Positions 23,004 through 34,125 are shown, counted from the first letter of the stretch. The stretch: 64,000 bases of DNA from Ovis canadensis (GCF_042477335.2 NC_091262.1:38723001-38787000); one strand, 5' to 3'. Notes: generated from the letters alone by a model not told the origin. A program made the numbers and translations.

Positions 23004-25065
23004 AAACATTTGTCATAGCTTGTCTTTCAAGGAGCAAGTGTATTTTAATTTTATGGCTGCAGTCATCATCTGCAGTGATTTTGGAGCCCAAGAAAATAAA
23101 GTCTGTCACTGTTTCCATTTTTTCCCCATTTATTTGCCATGAAGTTATGGGACCAGATGCCATGATTTTAGTTTTTTGAATGTTGAGTTTTAAGCCAAGT
23201 TTTTCACTCTCCTCATTTACCCTCATCAGGAAGCTCTTTAGTTCCTCTTCGCTTTCTGCCATTAGAGTGGTATCATCTGCATATCTGAGGTTGTTGATAT
23301 TTCTCCTGGCAATCTTGATTCCAGCTTGTGATTCATCCAGCCCAGCCTTTCGCATGATATACTCTGCACATAAGTTAAATAAAGCAGAGTGACAATATAC
23401 AGCCTTGACGTACTCCTTTCCCAATTTGGAACCAGTCCATTGTTCCATGTCCAGTTCTAACTGTTGCTTTTGACCTGCATACAGGCTTCTCAGGAGGCAG
23501 GTAAGGTCGTCTGGTATTCTCATCTATTTAAGAATTTTTCACAGTTTGTTTTGATCCACACAGTCGAAGGCTTTAGTGCTGTCAGCGAAGCAGAGGTAGA
23601 TGTTCTTCTGGAATTCCCTTGTTTTCTCTATGATCCAACGAATGTTGGCAATCTCTGGTTCCTCTGCCTTTTCTAAATCCAGCTTGTACATCTGGAAGTT
23701 CTTGGTTCACATACTGTTGAGGCCTAGCTTGAAGGATTTTGAGCGTTACACTGCTAGTGTGTGAGATGAGTGCAATTGTGCAGGAGTTTGAACTTTCTTT
23801 GGCAATGCCTTTCTTTGGAATTGGAATGAAAATAGACATGTTCCACTCCTGCGGCCACTTCTGAGATTTCCAAATTTACTGGTATATTGAGTGCAGCATT
23901 TTAGCAGCATTATCTTTCAGAATTTGAAATGGCTTACCTGGAATTCCATCACCTCCACTAGTTTTGTTCATAATAATCCTTCCTAAGGTCTGATTTCACA
24001 CTCCAGGGTGTCTGGCACTAGGTGAGTGACAATACCATCATAGTTATCCACGTCGTTAAGACCTTTTTTGTACAGTTCTGTGTATCCTTGCCACCTCTTC
24101 TTAATATCTTCTGCTTCTGTTAGGTCCTTGACATTTCTCTCCTTTATTGTGCCTGTCTTTGCATGAAATGTTCCCTTGGCATCTTCAATTTTCTGAAAGA
24201 GATCTTTAGTCTTTCCCATTCTTTTGTTTTCCTCTATTTCCTTGCATTGTTCACTAATGAAGACCTTCTTATCTCTCCTTGGCTATTCCCTGAAACTTTG
24301 CATTCAGTTAAGTGTATCTTACCCTTTCTCCTTTGCCTTTCGCTTCTCTTCTCAGCTATTGGTAAGGCCTCCTCAGACAACCATGTTGATTTGTTGCATT
24401 TCTTTTTCCTTGGGGATGGTTTTGATCATAGCCTCTTGTACAATGTTACAAACCTCCATGCATAGTTCTTCAGGTACTCTATCGGCTCTAATCCCTTGCA
24501 TCTATTTGTCATTTCCACTGTATAACCATAAGGGATTTGATTTAGGTCATACCTGAATTGTCTAGTGGTTTTCCCTACTTTCTCTAATTTAAGTCTGAAT
24601 TTGGCAATAAGGAGCTCATGGTCTTGCTTTTGTTGACTATATAGAGCTTCTCCATCTTCAGCTGCAAAGAATATAATTAATCTGATTCAATATTGACCAT
24701 CTGGTGATGTCCATGTGTAGAGTTGTCTTTTGTGTTGTTGGAAGAGGATGTTTGCTACAATCAGTGTGTTCTCTTAAGAAAACTTTGTTAACCTTTGCCC
24801 TGCCTCATTTTGTACTTCAAGATCAACCTTACCTGTTACTCCAGGTATTTCTTAACTTCTGACTTTTTCATTCCAATCCCCTCTGATGAAAAGGACCTCT
24901 TTTTTCTGCTGTTAGTTCTAGAAAGTCTTGTAGGTCTTCACAGAACCGTTCAACTTAGCTTCTTTGGCATCAGTGGTTGGGACATAGACTTGGATTACTG
25001 TGATGTTGAATGGTTTGCCTTGAAAATTAAATGAGATCATTCTGTAATTTTTCACAGAATATCAA
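23004..25065 (-). mobile_element. BovB main segment on - strand
   Basis: From left to right on + it covers the thumb/YADD region (23180-23400), the reverse-transcriptase N-terminal part, the linker, and the endonuclease end (about 24540-25060). Several frameshifts and many substitutions make it clearly older than the BovB at 33223. It lacks the 3' end, which lies inverted at 22560-23003. Confidence 0.85.
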
Positions 25066-26500
25066 ACTTTTGACCCTTTAGAAAGAATCTCATGAAAAGA
25101 TGTCAACATTGTTAAATACTAGAAATGCAAATCGAAACCACAGCAAGTAATCACCTCACACCAGTTAGAGTGGCCATTCTCAGAAACTCTACAAACAATA
25201 ACCGCTGGTGAAGGTGTGGAGAAAAGGGAATATCCTCCCCTAATCCTGGGAATATAAATTGGTAACAGACACTGTGAAAGATGGTGTGATGGTTATTGAG
25301 GCAAAGAAAACAAGGTTAGAATACTCCCTAACACCATACACAAAACAAACTCCAAAGAATATAAAAATCAAATGTGAGGATGGATACTGTGAAAGCTTAA
25401 GGAAAACATAGGCAGGATACACACAGACATAAATCACAGCAAGGTCTTTATGGACACACCTCTTAGATGAATGAAAAATAAACTAAAGGTAAGAAAATGG
25501 GACCTAATTAACCATAAAACATTTGTACAGCAAAGGAAACCCTAAATGAAAGACAATCACAACCCAGAATGGGAAGAAACATTTGCAAACGAAGATACCC
25601 ACAAGGAATTCATCTCTGAAACATACAGACAGCTCATACAACTCAATATCAAAAACACAAGCAACCCAAGACACAAATGGGCCAGACATAGAAATGGGTA
25701 TTTCTTAGAGGAAGACATGTAGACTGTGATTAGGCACATGAGAACATGCTCAGCACCACTAATTCTTAGACAAACACAAAGCAAAGTCCAACCTCACACG
25801 GGGCAGAATGGCCATCTCAAAGTGTATCCAGAAATAAATGCTAGAGACAGTGTGGAGAGAAGTGAATTCTCCTGCACCGTGGTTGGACATGTGTAATGGA
25901 AATCCACTAGGGAGAACAGTATGGAGATTCTTAAAAAACAAAACAGAGAAGTACCTTCAGACCTAGCAATCCTATGCCTGGGCAAAGACACCGAGCAACC
26001 TAGGTGCAGAAGCACAGATGAACAGATAAGGCAGATGGGGTGCATAGACACGAAGCAACGTCACTCAGCCATAAAGAAGCAGAGTGTAATGCTATGTCCA
26101 GCCTTAGGGAAGAAAGTAGAGATGACCATATTAACTGAAGTGAGGGACACAGGGAGACATATTAGCATATATTACTTCTAGCTGAAATCTAAAAATGGAT
26201 ACACATGAATTTCTTTACCAAACAGAATCAGTCTCACAGACTTAGAAAAGAAACTATGGTCCCCAGAAAATAAAGGTGTGGATCAGGGAGAAAAGAGCTG
26301 TTTTAGTCTAACATAGGGAGGCTAATATAAAAAGAAGCCACCAGGAACCACTGTGTAACACAGGAATCCTATTCAACACTCTGTAATATCCTGCACCAGA
26401 CAAGAACACGGAAAAGAACATGTGTGCATCTCTGTGTAAGTGAATCTAGTTGCTGTAGACCCAAAATGGAAGAAAAAAAAAAAACCCCACAACCTAGTCA
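25066..26500 (+). mobile_element. L1 ORF2-3' fragments, mosaic
   Basis: Two overlapping pieces of old L1. 25070-25280 corresponds to the ORF2 C-terminal region ('cacctcacaccagttagag'). 25290-26500 starts further upstream in ORF2 ('acagcaaaggaaaccctaa' near 25530), repeats the C-terminal region, and enters the 3' UTR. Either two insertions or an internal duplication. Confidence 0.7.
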
Positions 26501-26569
26501 TTCAGCTATATATTCCATTTCAAATTAGGGAATAAAAACACAAAAAAGAAAAGCAATAAAGAATGCTGA

Positions 26570-28155
26570 CTCTTGCCCTCATACCATGTGACCTGGCCTG
26601 GTGTCACATTCCTGGAGCCTGAGCAGGCTTCGGTTTCAAAACTGGAGGGTCTCGGGGCAGACAGAGCTGGGAGCATGTGGCAGGAAACGTGCTTCCTATG
26701 ATGGACCTGGAGGCCTCTTGCTATCTGCATGAGTAGCCAATCTCCAGATCCAGGTGGGCCCACCTGCAGAGAAACCAGACCTACTTCACCCCCAAAATGG
26801 TGGGGCCTCTGGGCTGGAAAAGCTTTGCACGCTCCCCTGGGCACCGTGTGTCCCCTATGTCCCAACTCCAGCCTCTGTCTTTAGGGCTGCCCCACTGACA
26901 GATGATAGCACCCTCTGCAGAGTGGTGTTCCAAAAATTGGTGTGTCCTGGGGATAAAGGGTTAGGAGGAGGAGAAGGGAGACCCAAGCCTTGGGTACTTC
27001 TGGCACATTCCCCTTAGTTGATGATTCAGGAGCAGAGTTTTCCTTAAGACTCATTGCCTGAGGACCAGAGTTGTGCAGGAAGTAATGCTGTTTCCTTTAG
27101 GACCGCTTTCCAGAACAACTTTAAAACAGGTGCTGTTGGGCTCTGAATATTCACAAGGCCTGGAGGTCTGTTAATGACACCTGTCCTTCAGTTTTGTCTT
27201 GGGATAAATCATCGTAAAGGAATTCAAACAGGGCCAACTTTCAAGAAGAGAATTTCAAGAGGCAAACTGTACTCGTGCTGCGTAAGATCAAAAAGTGCCG
27301 GGAAAGGGTCTCTGCTCACTAACTACTGAGCCCAGGCAAATCGAAACTGCCATGAGAAGTCCCCTCACACGGGTCAGAATGGCTACTGTTAGGTAGGCAG
27401 AACAGGGAAAAGGAGTCCAAAATGGTGGTGGCCACAGACAAGGAAGGGAAAAGTCCGTGAAAATGAAACAAAAGAAGGTCCGAGGACCGGAGTGAGGACC
27501 TCAGGTAAAACCAACAACACTCCTGGCTGGCCCAATTTACATAGGACAGGCCCAGGGAGAGAGAAACATATAAATAGAGGAGCCAGAGCCAGCTCTCTCT
27601 CTCTCTCTCTCCCGCGCGTTGGGGCGCTCTTCTCTTCGTGTCTTTAGATTGACGTGCCTTCACGCCTCAAAGATGGATTTTCCTGCTATCTTCTAAATAA
27701 AATAGAGCTGTAACACTGAGCTGTAACACTGATTTGTCTAAGAGCTATAACACGGTCCATTCGAGATCTGAGAGCTATTACATGGTCTATCCAAGACCTG
27801 AGAGCTGTGACATGCCGAGGGGGCTTTAATGTCCGTCACTCCACATCTTTGTTGTGACGAGACCAAAAATCGAGGAACATACACTCGCGTGACACCACCG
27901 TCTAACGCATACACAGAGAATCCGACTGGCAGAGCACGGAGGCAAAAGGGAGCACTCCTGGACTCTTGGTGTGGACGTAAACAGGTGTAGAAACTATCAA
28001 AACCAGCAAGGAGGTTCCTTATAAACTAAACATCCAGAAACTATATGGCCCAACAGTCCCAAGTCTGGGCTTAGACCCAGAGAAGGTCAGAATTCACAGT
28101 GACCCGCGCACACTTCTTTTCAGGGCAGCACGGTTGACAATGGCCAAGAACTAGA
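26570..28155 (+). repeat. Local low-copy repeat unit, copy C9 (split by solo LTR)
   Basis: The most diverged copy. Opening block at 26590-26760, the middle block ending 'gccaactttcaagaagaga' near 27240, and L1-like sequence up to 27386. After the LTR the L1-like part continues at 27895-28155. The CTCF-like motif is not recognisable at the equivalent place (about 27090-27110). Confidence 0.55.
27387..27894 (+). mobile_element. Solo LTR of an endogenous retrovirus
   Basis: 508-bp element starting TGTTAGG and ending in ACA, with no internal retroviral sequence beside it. It has a TATA box 'atataaatag' at 27568-27577, a CT-repeat at 27592-27611, and an AATAAA signal at 27696-27701. A short internal repeat follows ('gagctgtaacact', twice from 27705). 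The flanks 'ctac' and 'ccac' could be a 4-bp TSD with one change. A solo LTR arises by recombination between the two LTRs of a provirus. Family name not assigned. Confidence 0.8.
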
Positions 28156-28156
28156 A

Positions 28157-28960
28157 TTGCTGCTGGCCAAAATCTTGGCTTTCTCTGCCGGGTGAAGCCA
28201 CATAAAAAATATGGAGACAGAGTTTGGGGGAAATAGAAAGTGGCTTTAATTCTCAGTTGGCAAAGAGGGGAACACAGTAGGCTCAAGCTTCAAGAACTGT
28301 GCCCCCCATGAGGAGTTTAGGGGCTCATATAAGCGGAGGGCTTGCAGTCAGGAGTCAGTGATGAGGAACAAAGGGGACAGGATCTCAATTTCTTCCTCTT
28401 GCATAGTTTCAGCGACAGTCATAAACTGGTGTCAGTAACTCACTGATTGAGTCTGGCAGTTTGGTGGTCTTCTTTCTGATGTAACTACAAGGGGAAGGGT
28501 GTTATAAGAATAAACACCAGATAGGGGATGTATTTGGCATAGAGTCAGATGCTGTACAGACAAATGGGTCGGGGGAACAAAGCAAGATGATTGGCCTGAG
28601 GGAAGGCAAAGACCGTGAGAACTATGCCCTTATAAAGGATTTAAACTTCCAAAGGCATGCCTTTCTCTGAGCTCACCCGTGTACCTTTCTGTTGATAGTT
28701 TTCTCCTCAATAAACTTTTTACTTTACTTTTTACCTTCTGGCATAGAGCTGCTTAGGATGCAGATTAAAATCAGCTGAGGGCAGAGGTCAAGAGCAAGGT
28801 CAGGGGTCCCTCCAGTGTGGACATGCAGAAGTCCAAGCTTGCTTTGCTTCCTGCATGACACGAGGTGTGGAGGCAAGGAGTAGGACTGCATTCTGAGGGC
28901 TGGCTGCCAAAGAAGATGGCCAATTAATGTCTCCAAATAACCATTTTGTCAGGGTCTGGA
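28157..28960 (-). mobile_element. Possible second LTR, antisense
   Basis: Read on -, a TATA-like 'cttatatgagcccc' near 28335 is followed by an ATTAAA signal near 28245 and then the 'cttcacccggcagagaaagc' segment ending near 28157. This order fits an LTR. The outer boundary is not defined and no family was recognised. 28961-29237 shows nothing further. Confidence 0.35.
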
Positions 28961-29237
28961 TGCCAGGTTCTTTCATGAATTAAAGATGGAGGAGATGAGG
29001 AAACAAACTAAAAAGGCCCATTAATCATGTCTTATAGAACAACAGCAAGCCTCAGGCAGGGGATGTGTTAATTTCTCCTGAACAAAGGCACTTTATTTTA
29101 ACAGTCAAGCAGAGGGGCAAGATTCTCTGAGGCGGGCCATTATGTGTGACTATAGTAACAAAATTAACATAGAGCAAGTCAAAGAAACAATTCCAACATA
29201 GAGTCAGAACTGGCTTATTCCTGAACATCCTAAAATG

Positions 29238-29403
29238 CTGGGTTTATTGAGGCCCTCCCATTGCCCTTCTCCTCCCCCAGTGCCTAGCACCACTCACACA
29301 CTCCTCTGGGTTTGCCTGTACTGGGTTTATTGAGGCCCTCCCATTGCCCTTCTCCTCCCCCAGTGCCTAGCACCACTCACACACTTCTCTGGGTTTGCCT
29401 GTA
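29238..29403 (+). repeat. 83-bp tandem duplication
   Basis: 29238-29320 and 29321-29403 are head-to-tail copies that differ at a single base ('acactcctctggg' versus 'acacttctctggg'). Contains 'cttctcctcccccagtgcc'. Recent duplication or collapsed/expanded tandem allele. Confidence 0.95.
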
Positions 29404-29446
29404 CTGTATGTTTCTTATAAATGGAATCATATAGTTTGTGGTTATT

Positions 29447-29796
29447 CTGGGCTGAATGTTGGTATCCCTCCAAAATTCACATGGTGAAACCTAACCTCCA
29501 AGGTGATGGTGGGAGGAAGGGGGTGCCTTGAGGAGGTGATGCGGTCATAAGAGTAGAGACCCCAGGAATGTGATTAACGTTCTTATAAAAGAGACTCCCA
29601 AGGAGCCCCCTCAACCCTTCCTCCATGTGAGGACACAGTGAAGACCCCAGCCCCCAAGAACAGAACTTCACCAGAACCTGACCATCCAGACACTCTCATC
29701 TCAGACGTCTGGCCTCCAGAGCTGTAGGAAACTCATTTCTGTTGCTGAAGCCCCAGCCTTCTATTTCACCATGGCTGCCCAATCAGACTAAGACAT
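29447..29796 (+). mobile_element. MLT1-type MaLR LTR
   Basis: Diagnostic phrases in order: 'gggctgaatgttggtatccc', 'ctaacctccaaggtgatgg', 'ttcttataaaagagactccc', 'atgtgaggacacagtgaag', and an end near 'atcagactaagaca'. An ancient placental-mammal LTR. Confidence 0.85.
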
Positions 29797-30225
29797 GCGT
29801 CCTTCTGTGTCTGCCTCTGTCTCGAATCATTGTGTGTTCAAAGAGCATCCACGCTGTAGCCTGTGTCAGAGCTTCACTCCTTTTCATGGCTGTGTCATAT
29901 TCCACTGTGAGCACGGACCACACATTCTGCTTATCCATTTTCCATCCCATCTCAGCCTCAGCCTCCCCTCTCTCACTCTTATCTCGTCTTTCCCCTCCAC
30001 CTCATATTTTGTAGAAGAAACAGAGACCAGCACCATGGAGGTGACTACAATAGAGGCTAAAGTTCTAAAGGAACTTCCTCCAAAGATTACACATAGAATT
30101 GCCATGTGATCCAGCAATTCCGTTTCTGGACAGACTCCCAAAGGAATTGCAAGCAGGGATCGACCGGATATCTGTACACCACATTCAGAGCAGCAGGATT
30201 CACAGGAGTCAAAGGTGGAAGCTGG

Positions 30226-30615
30226 CAACTTCCCTGGTGGTCCAGTAGCTAAGACTACATTACTGCCAACGCAGGGAGCCAGGGTTTGACCCCTGGTCAG
30301 AAACAGGCCGGAAACAGAGATGGAAGATCCTGCGTTCCTTGACTAATATCTGGAACAGCCAGATAGGTGGTGGTGGTTTTACTTGCTCAGTCGTGCCCGA
30401 CTCATTGGGATCCCATGGAATGTAGCCCACCAGACTTCTCTGTCCATGGGATTCTCCAGGCAAGAATCCTGGAGTGGGTTGCCATTTCCTTCTCCAGCAG
30501 ATCTTCCTGATCCAGGGATCAAATCCGGTTTCCCACATTGCAGGCGGATTCTTTACCGCTGAGCCACCAGGGAAGCCCCTGGTGCAGCCAAATAAATAAA
30601 TATTTAAAAAGTAGA
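30226..30615 (+). mobile_element. CHR-type tRNA-Glu SINE, interrupted by Bov-tA
   Basis: tRNA-derived head 'caacttccctggtggtccag' at 30226; the tail 'ggtgcagccaaataaataaa' resumes at 30582. A Bov-tA in antisense occupies about 30360-30580 ('tctccaggcaagaatcctgg'; 'tgagccaccagggaagccc'). This gives the age order L1M, then CHR, then Bov-tA. Confidence 0.75.
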
Positions 30616-30661
30616 ATGGTGGTGGCCAGGGGCAGAGGGGGAATAAGGAGCTGTTTAATGG

Positions 30662-30878
30662 GTGATGGTGGTGGTGGTTTTAGTCGCTCAGTCCTGTCCA
30701 ACTCTTTTTGACCCCATGGACTGTAGCCTCCTGGACTCCTCCGTCCATGGGATTCTCCAGGCAAGAATCCTGGAGTGAGTTGCCATTTCCTTCTCCAGGG
30801 GATCTTCCTGATCCAGGGATGGAACCTGGGTCTCCTCATTGCAGGCGGATTCTTTACTACTGAGCCACCAGGGGAGCC
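30662..30878 (-). mobile_element. Bov-tA SINE with 11-bp TSD
   Basis: Antisense Bov-A plus tRNA head. Perfect TSD 'ctgtttaatgg' at 30651-30661 and 30879-30889, inside the L1M 3' UTR. Confidence 0.92.
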
Positions 30879-31060
30879 CTGTTTAATGGATACAGAGTTC
30901 CAGTTTGGGAAGATGAAACAGTGCTGGAGCTGAGCTGGAAGGTGGTGATGGCTGCACAACAGGGTGAATATACTAATGCCCTGAACTATGCACTTAAAAA
31001 TGGTTAAAATGGTAAATTTTATTTTATTTATTTTACCATAATTTAAACAAAGGAAACACA

Positions 31061-31503
31061 TAGACAATACAGAACGGTATCTGATCCAAGATCACCTGTT
31101 GCATCTGATTACTATGGCCACTCTCTCTCTTTCAACTTAGAAGATAGTTTTAGAAAATACAGTACTTACTTGTTGAAGACACCTGGTTGGTTGTCCTACA
31201 GAATTTCCCACTTTCTGATTTTTGTGCTGTTGCTTCCTTGTGCTGTTGTTCATTTGGTTTCTCATCTCTCTTTATTTCCTGTAAACTGGAATTAATATCT
31301 AATGGTTGATGGAGCCACATAAAACATTTTTTGGCTAGCATAAATAATTACCATTGAGCTTGTGTACTTTGTTGTATCACCACTAAAGACACACAATCTC
31401 GTTGAAGATTAGCAAACCATTGGCAAAACTCTAATTCCTCAGTATGGTGGTGACAGCTTGATCTCTCCATTGTACAGTTAGAGTGACCCCTTGCATCTAG
31501 GAT
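31061..31503. other. Unassigned intergenic sequence
   Basis: AT-rich, no convincing open frame, no family recognised with confidence. Possibly old L1 remnants. Confidence 0.4.
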
Positions 31504-31702
31504 AGTGACCCCAACCTTTTTGGCACCAGGGGCTGGTTTTGTGGAAGATAATTTTTCCATGGTCAGGGGTCAGGAGGATGGTTTTGGGCTGATTCAAGTG
31601 CATTAACGTTTACTATGCACTTTATTTCTATCCTCATCACATCAGCTCAGCTCAGATCATCTGGCATAAGATCCTGGAGGTTGGGGACCCTGGTCTAGGA
31701 AG
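31504..31702 (+). mobile_element. Non-autonomous DNA transposon remnant (hAT-like MITE)
   Basis: Left end 'gaccccaacctttttggca' and right end 'ggttggggaccctgg' form imperfect terminal inverted repeats around a short, internally deleted body ('tgtggaagataatttttcc', 'tgcactttatttctat'). This is a familiar mammalian DNA-transposon consensus whose family name I cannot give safely. Confidence 0.6.
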
Positions 31703-32129
31703 TGACCTGTGCAGTGTTGCTTTGACCCTGCGTGATCCTTATCAACTAGTTACCAAAGGGTTTAACCTCAATGGATAATCCTGGGATTTGCCAATTTATG
31801 CTTTTTCTAATCCTACATTCCCTCCAACCCTATAAAGTAGAGCACTCCCTCATCAGCTGGGTCTGTTTGATTACTGGAAACTACAGTTCCTACTGAAAAA
31901 GCAGAATAAATGTCTAATTTTTTTTCATTTTAGTGGAGAGAGGTTTGGAATAACGGTCCCTTCCCGCACAGAGGTGTTCGCATACTATAGGATAAATGGC
32001 TTTACCTTTTATCGATAGCTCTATGTGTGAGCAACCATCATAATTAATTCAATTTATTTCTGAGATTGCATTGGCTTTTTTTTTTTTAATGTTTGGTACT
32101 TCTGTTTGTCTGCCCCTAAATACTAGATT
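31703..32129. other. Unassigned intergenic sequence
   Basis: Reminiscent of an old L1 3' region ('gatccttatcaactagttac') but too degraded to call. No gene seen. Confidence 0.4.
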
Positions 32130-32645
32130 ATAGCAATGCCTTTTTAAAAAATTAATTTTTATTGGAGTACAGTTGCTATACAATGTTGTGTTAGTTTCTG
32201 CTGTACAGCAGAGTGAATCAGCTATACGTATGTACGAAGTGGTTTTAGTCACTAAGTCCTGTCCAACTCTTTGCGACCCCTTGGACTGTAGCTGTCAGGC
32301 TCCTCTGTCCATGGGATTTCCCAGGCAAGAATACTGGAATGGGTTGCCATTTCCTCTTCCAGGAGATCTTCCAACCCAAGAATACTGGAATGGGTTGCCA
32401 TTTCCTCTTCCAGGAGATCTTCCAACCCAGGAACCCACATTTCCTGAACTGGCAGGCAGGTTCCTCACCACTGAGCCACCAAGCAAGCCCCCATATGCAT
32501 ACATGTATCTTCTCTCTTTTAGAGTTCTCCTCTCTCCCATTTGAGTAACCACAGAGCATTGAATAGAGCTGTCTGTGCTGTGCAATAGTTGTGTATTTTA
32601 TATATAGCAGTGTATACATGTCAATCACAGCCCCCAGTTTATCAT
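32130..32645 (-). mobile_element. L1 3' UTR fragment, antisense, split by Bov-tA
   Basis: 32130-32235 ('ttattggagtacagttgct') and 32493-32645 ('gagctgtctgtgctgtgca') form one antisense L1 3' UTR interrupted by a SINE. Confidence 0.75.
32236..32492 (-). mobile_element. Bov-tA SINE carrying an internal 51-bp duplication
   Basis: Antisense Bov-tA. 32327-32377 and 32378-32428 are identical over 51 bp (beginning 'aagaatactggaatggg', ending 'gatcttccaaccc'), so the SINE is longer than usual. Confidence 0.88.
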
Positions 32646-33066
32646 TTTTAATAATCTTCTTGTATGGTAACAATGAGGCATGGCTTCATGAAACCACCCT
32701 CCTGCCACAGAAAAATGGCAGAAACCACAAAGCCACTCAGGGCCTAGAGAGGCCAGCCCGCTCTATAGCTATGTTTTGTATTCTGATCTTTTCTAGAAAG
32801 TAGAAAAAATCGGTTCTCCTGGCAGTAGTTCAGAATTGCCTGCATCAGCCGGTTTCACTGCTGACCACTAGAGGACTGCTTCTATACTTTATTAAAAAAT
32901 AAAAGTTTATGTGCACAGAATCAGAAATGAAACACAATTCTGAGAGTAGTAAAAACTTTACCAAAAAAAATTATGAGAAAAAAGTTAAATGGAAAATATA
33001 AGTCTTGGAACAAGTTAAACTGATCTTATTACTCAGAGAAGACAAAGAAAAAGGACCACTTTTAAC
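32646..33066. other. Unassigned intergenic sequence
   Basis: No gene. A weak CTCF-like word 'ccactagaggac' at 32864-32875 is noted but not called. AT-rich otherwise. Confidence 0.4.
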
Positions 33067-33137
33067 TCCTTGGCTAGCTCAGTCAGAGTGTTGAACTCTT
33101 AATCCCAGGGTTGTGGCTTTGAGTCCCACTTTGGGTG
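33067..33137 (+). pseudogene. tRNA-Lys(CTT)-like relic
   Basis: 71 bp resembling tRNA-Lys. It has an A-box region 'tggctagctcagtc', an anticodon stem-loop 'gaactcttaatcc' with anticodon CTT, and a T-arm/B-box 'gtggctttgagtcccac' with mismatches. The acceptor end is 'tttgggtg'. The D-loop is shortened by about three bases and the T-loop B-box is altered (gctttgag for ggttcgag). No CCA or poly(A) tail is evident, so it may be a decayed tRNA gene or a short tRNA-derived retrocopy. Confidence 0.7.
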
Positions 33138-33222
33138 GTTGTTCTCCCAAACTTTTCAAATTCACTATCAATTCTCATCCTTCATAATAATTGATCTCAA
33201 TCCAGAGGATCTTATTTTCAAA

Positions 33223-34125
33223 CAGTTCAGTTCAGTTCAGTCGCTCAGTCGTGTCCGACTCTTTGCGACCCCATGAATCGCAGCACGCCAGGCCTCCCTG
33301 TCCATCACCATCTCCCGGAGTTCACTCAGACTCACGTCCATCGAGTCCATGATGCCACCCAGCCATCTCATCCTCGGTTGTCCCCTTCTCCTCCTGCCCC
33401 CAATCCCTCCCAGAGTCAGAGTCTTTTCCAATGAGTCAACTCTTCGCATGAGGTGGCCAAAGTACTGGAGCTTCAGCTTTAGCATCATTCCCTCCAAAGA
33501 AATCCCAGGGTTGATCTCCTTCAGAATGGACTGGTTGGATCTCCTTGCAGTCCAAGGGACTCTCAAGAGTCTTCTCCAACACCACAGTTCAAAAGCATCA
33601 ATTCTTTAGCGCTCAGCCTTCTTCACAGTCCAACTCTCACATCCATACATGACCACAGGAAAAACCATAGCCTTGACTAGATGGACCTTAGTCGGCAAAG
33701 TAATGTCTCTGCTTTTGAATATACTATCTAGGTTGGTCATAACTTTTCTTCCAAGGAGTAAGCGTCTTTTAATTTCATGGCTGCAATCACCATCTGTAGT
33801 GATTTTGGAGCCCAAAAAATTAAAGTCTGACACTGTTTCCACTGTTTCCCCATCTATTTCCCATGAAGTGACGGGACCGGATGCCATGATCTTCGTTTTC
33901 TGAATGTTGAGCTTTAAGCCAACTTTTTCGCTCTCCTCTTTCATTTTCATCAAGAGGCTTTTTAGCTCCTCTTCACTTTCTGCCATAAGGGTGGTGTCAT
34001 CTGCATATCTGAGGTTATTGATATTTCTCCCAGCAATCTTGATTCCAGCTTGTGTTTCTTCCAGTCCAGCATTTCTCATGATGTACTCTGCATGTAAGTT
34101 AAATAAGCAGGGTGACAATATACAA
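33223..34125 (-). mobile_element. BovB LINE, 5'-truncated, young
   Basis: 903 bp from the 'ttcagttcagttcag' 3' end to just past the YADD region. Perfect 10-bp TSD 'tattttcaaa' at 33213-33222 and 34126-34135. The frame 33606-34118 is open over 170 codons ([19 protein letters not shown] near its start), so divergence is low. Confidence 0.92.

Larger units (their letters stand above)
30045..31060 (+). mobile_element. Ancient L1 (L1M-type) with nested SINEs
   Basis: L1 pieces at 30045-30225 ('ttgccatgtgatccagcaat'), 30616-30661 ('ggtggtggccaggggca') and 30890-31060 ('cacttaaaaatggttaaaat') are colinear parts of one old 3' end. A CHR SINE and two Bov-tA SINEs separate them. Confidence 0.8.

Noticed and set aside
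22560..25065. Twin-priming explanation for this inverted BovB
   Set aside because: The two halves are in the wrong order for twin priming (sense 3' part to the left of the antisense 5' part). A later inversion fits better.
32864..32875. Single CTCF-like word 'ccactagaggac'
   Set aside because: Lacks the GGC core and is not repeated elsewhere; too weak to call.
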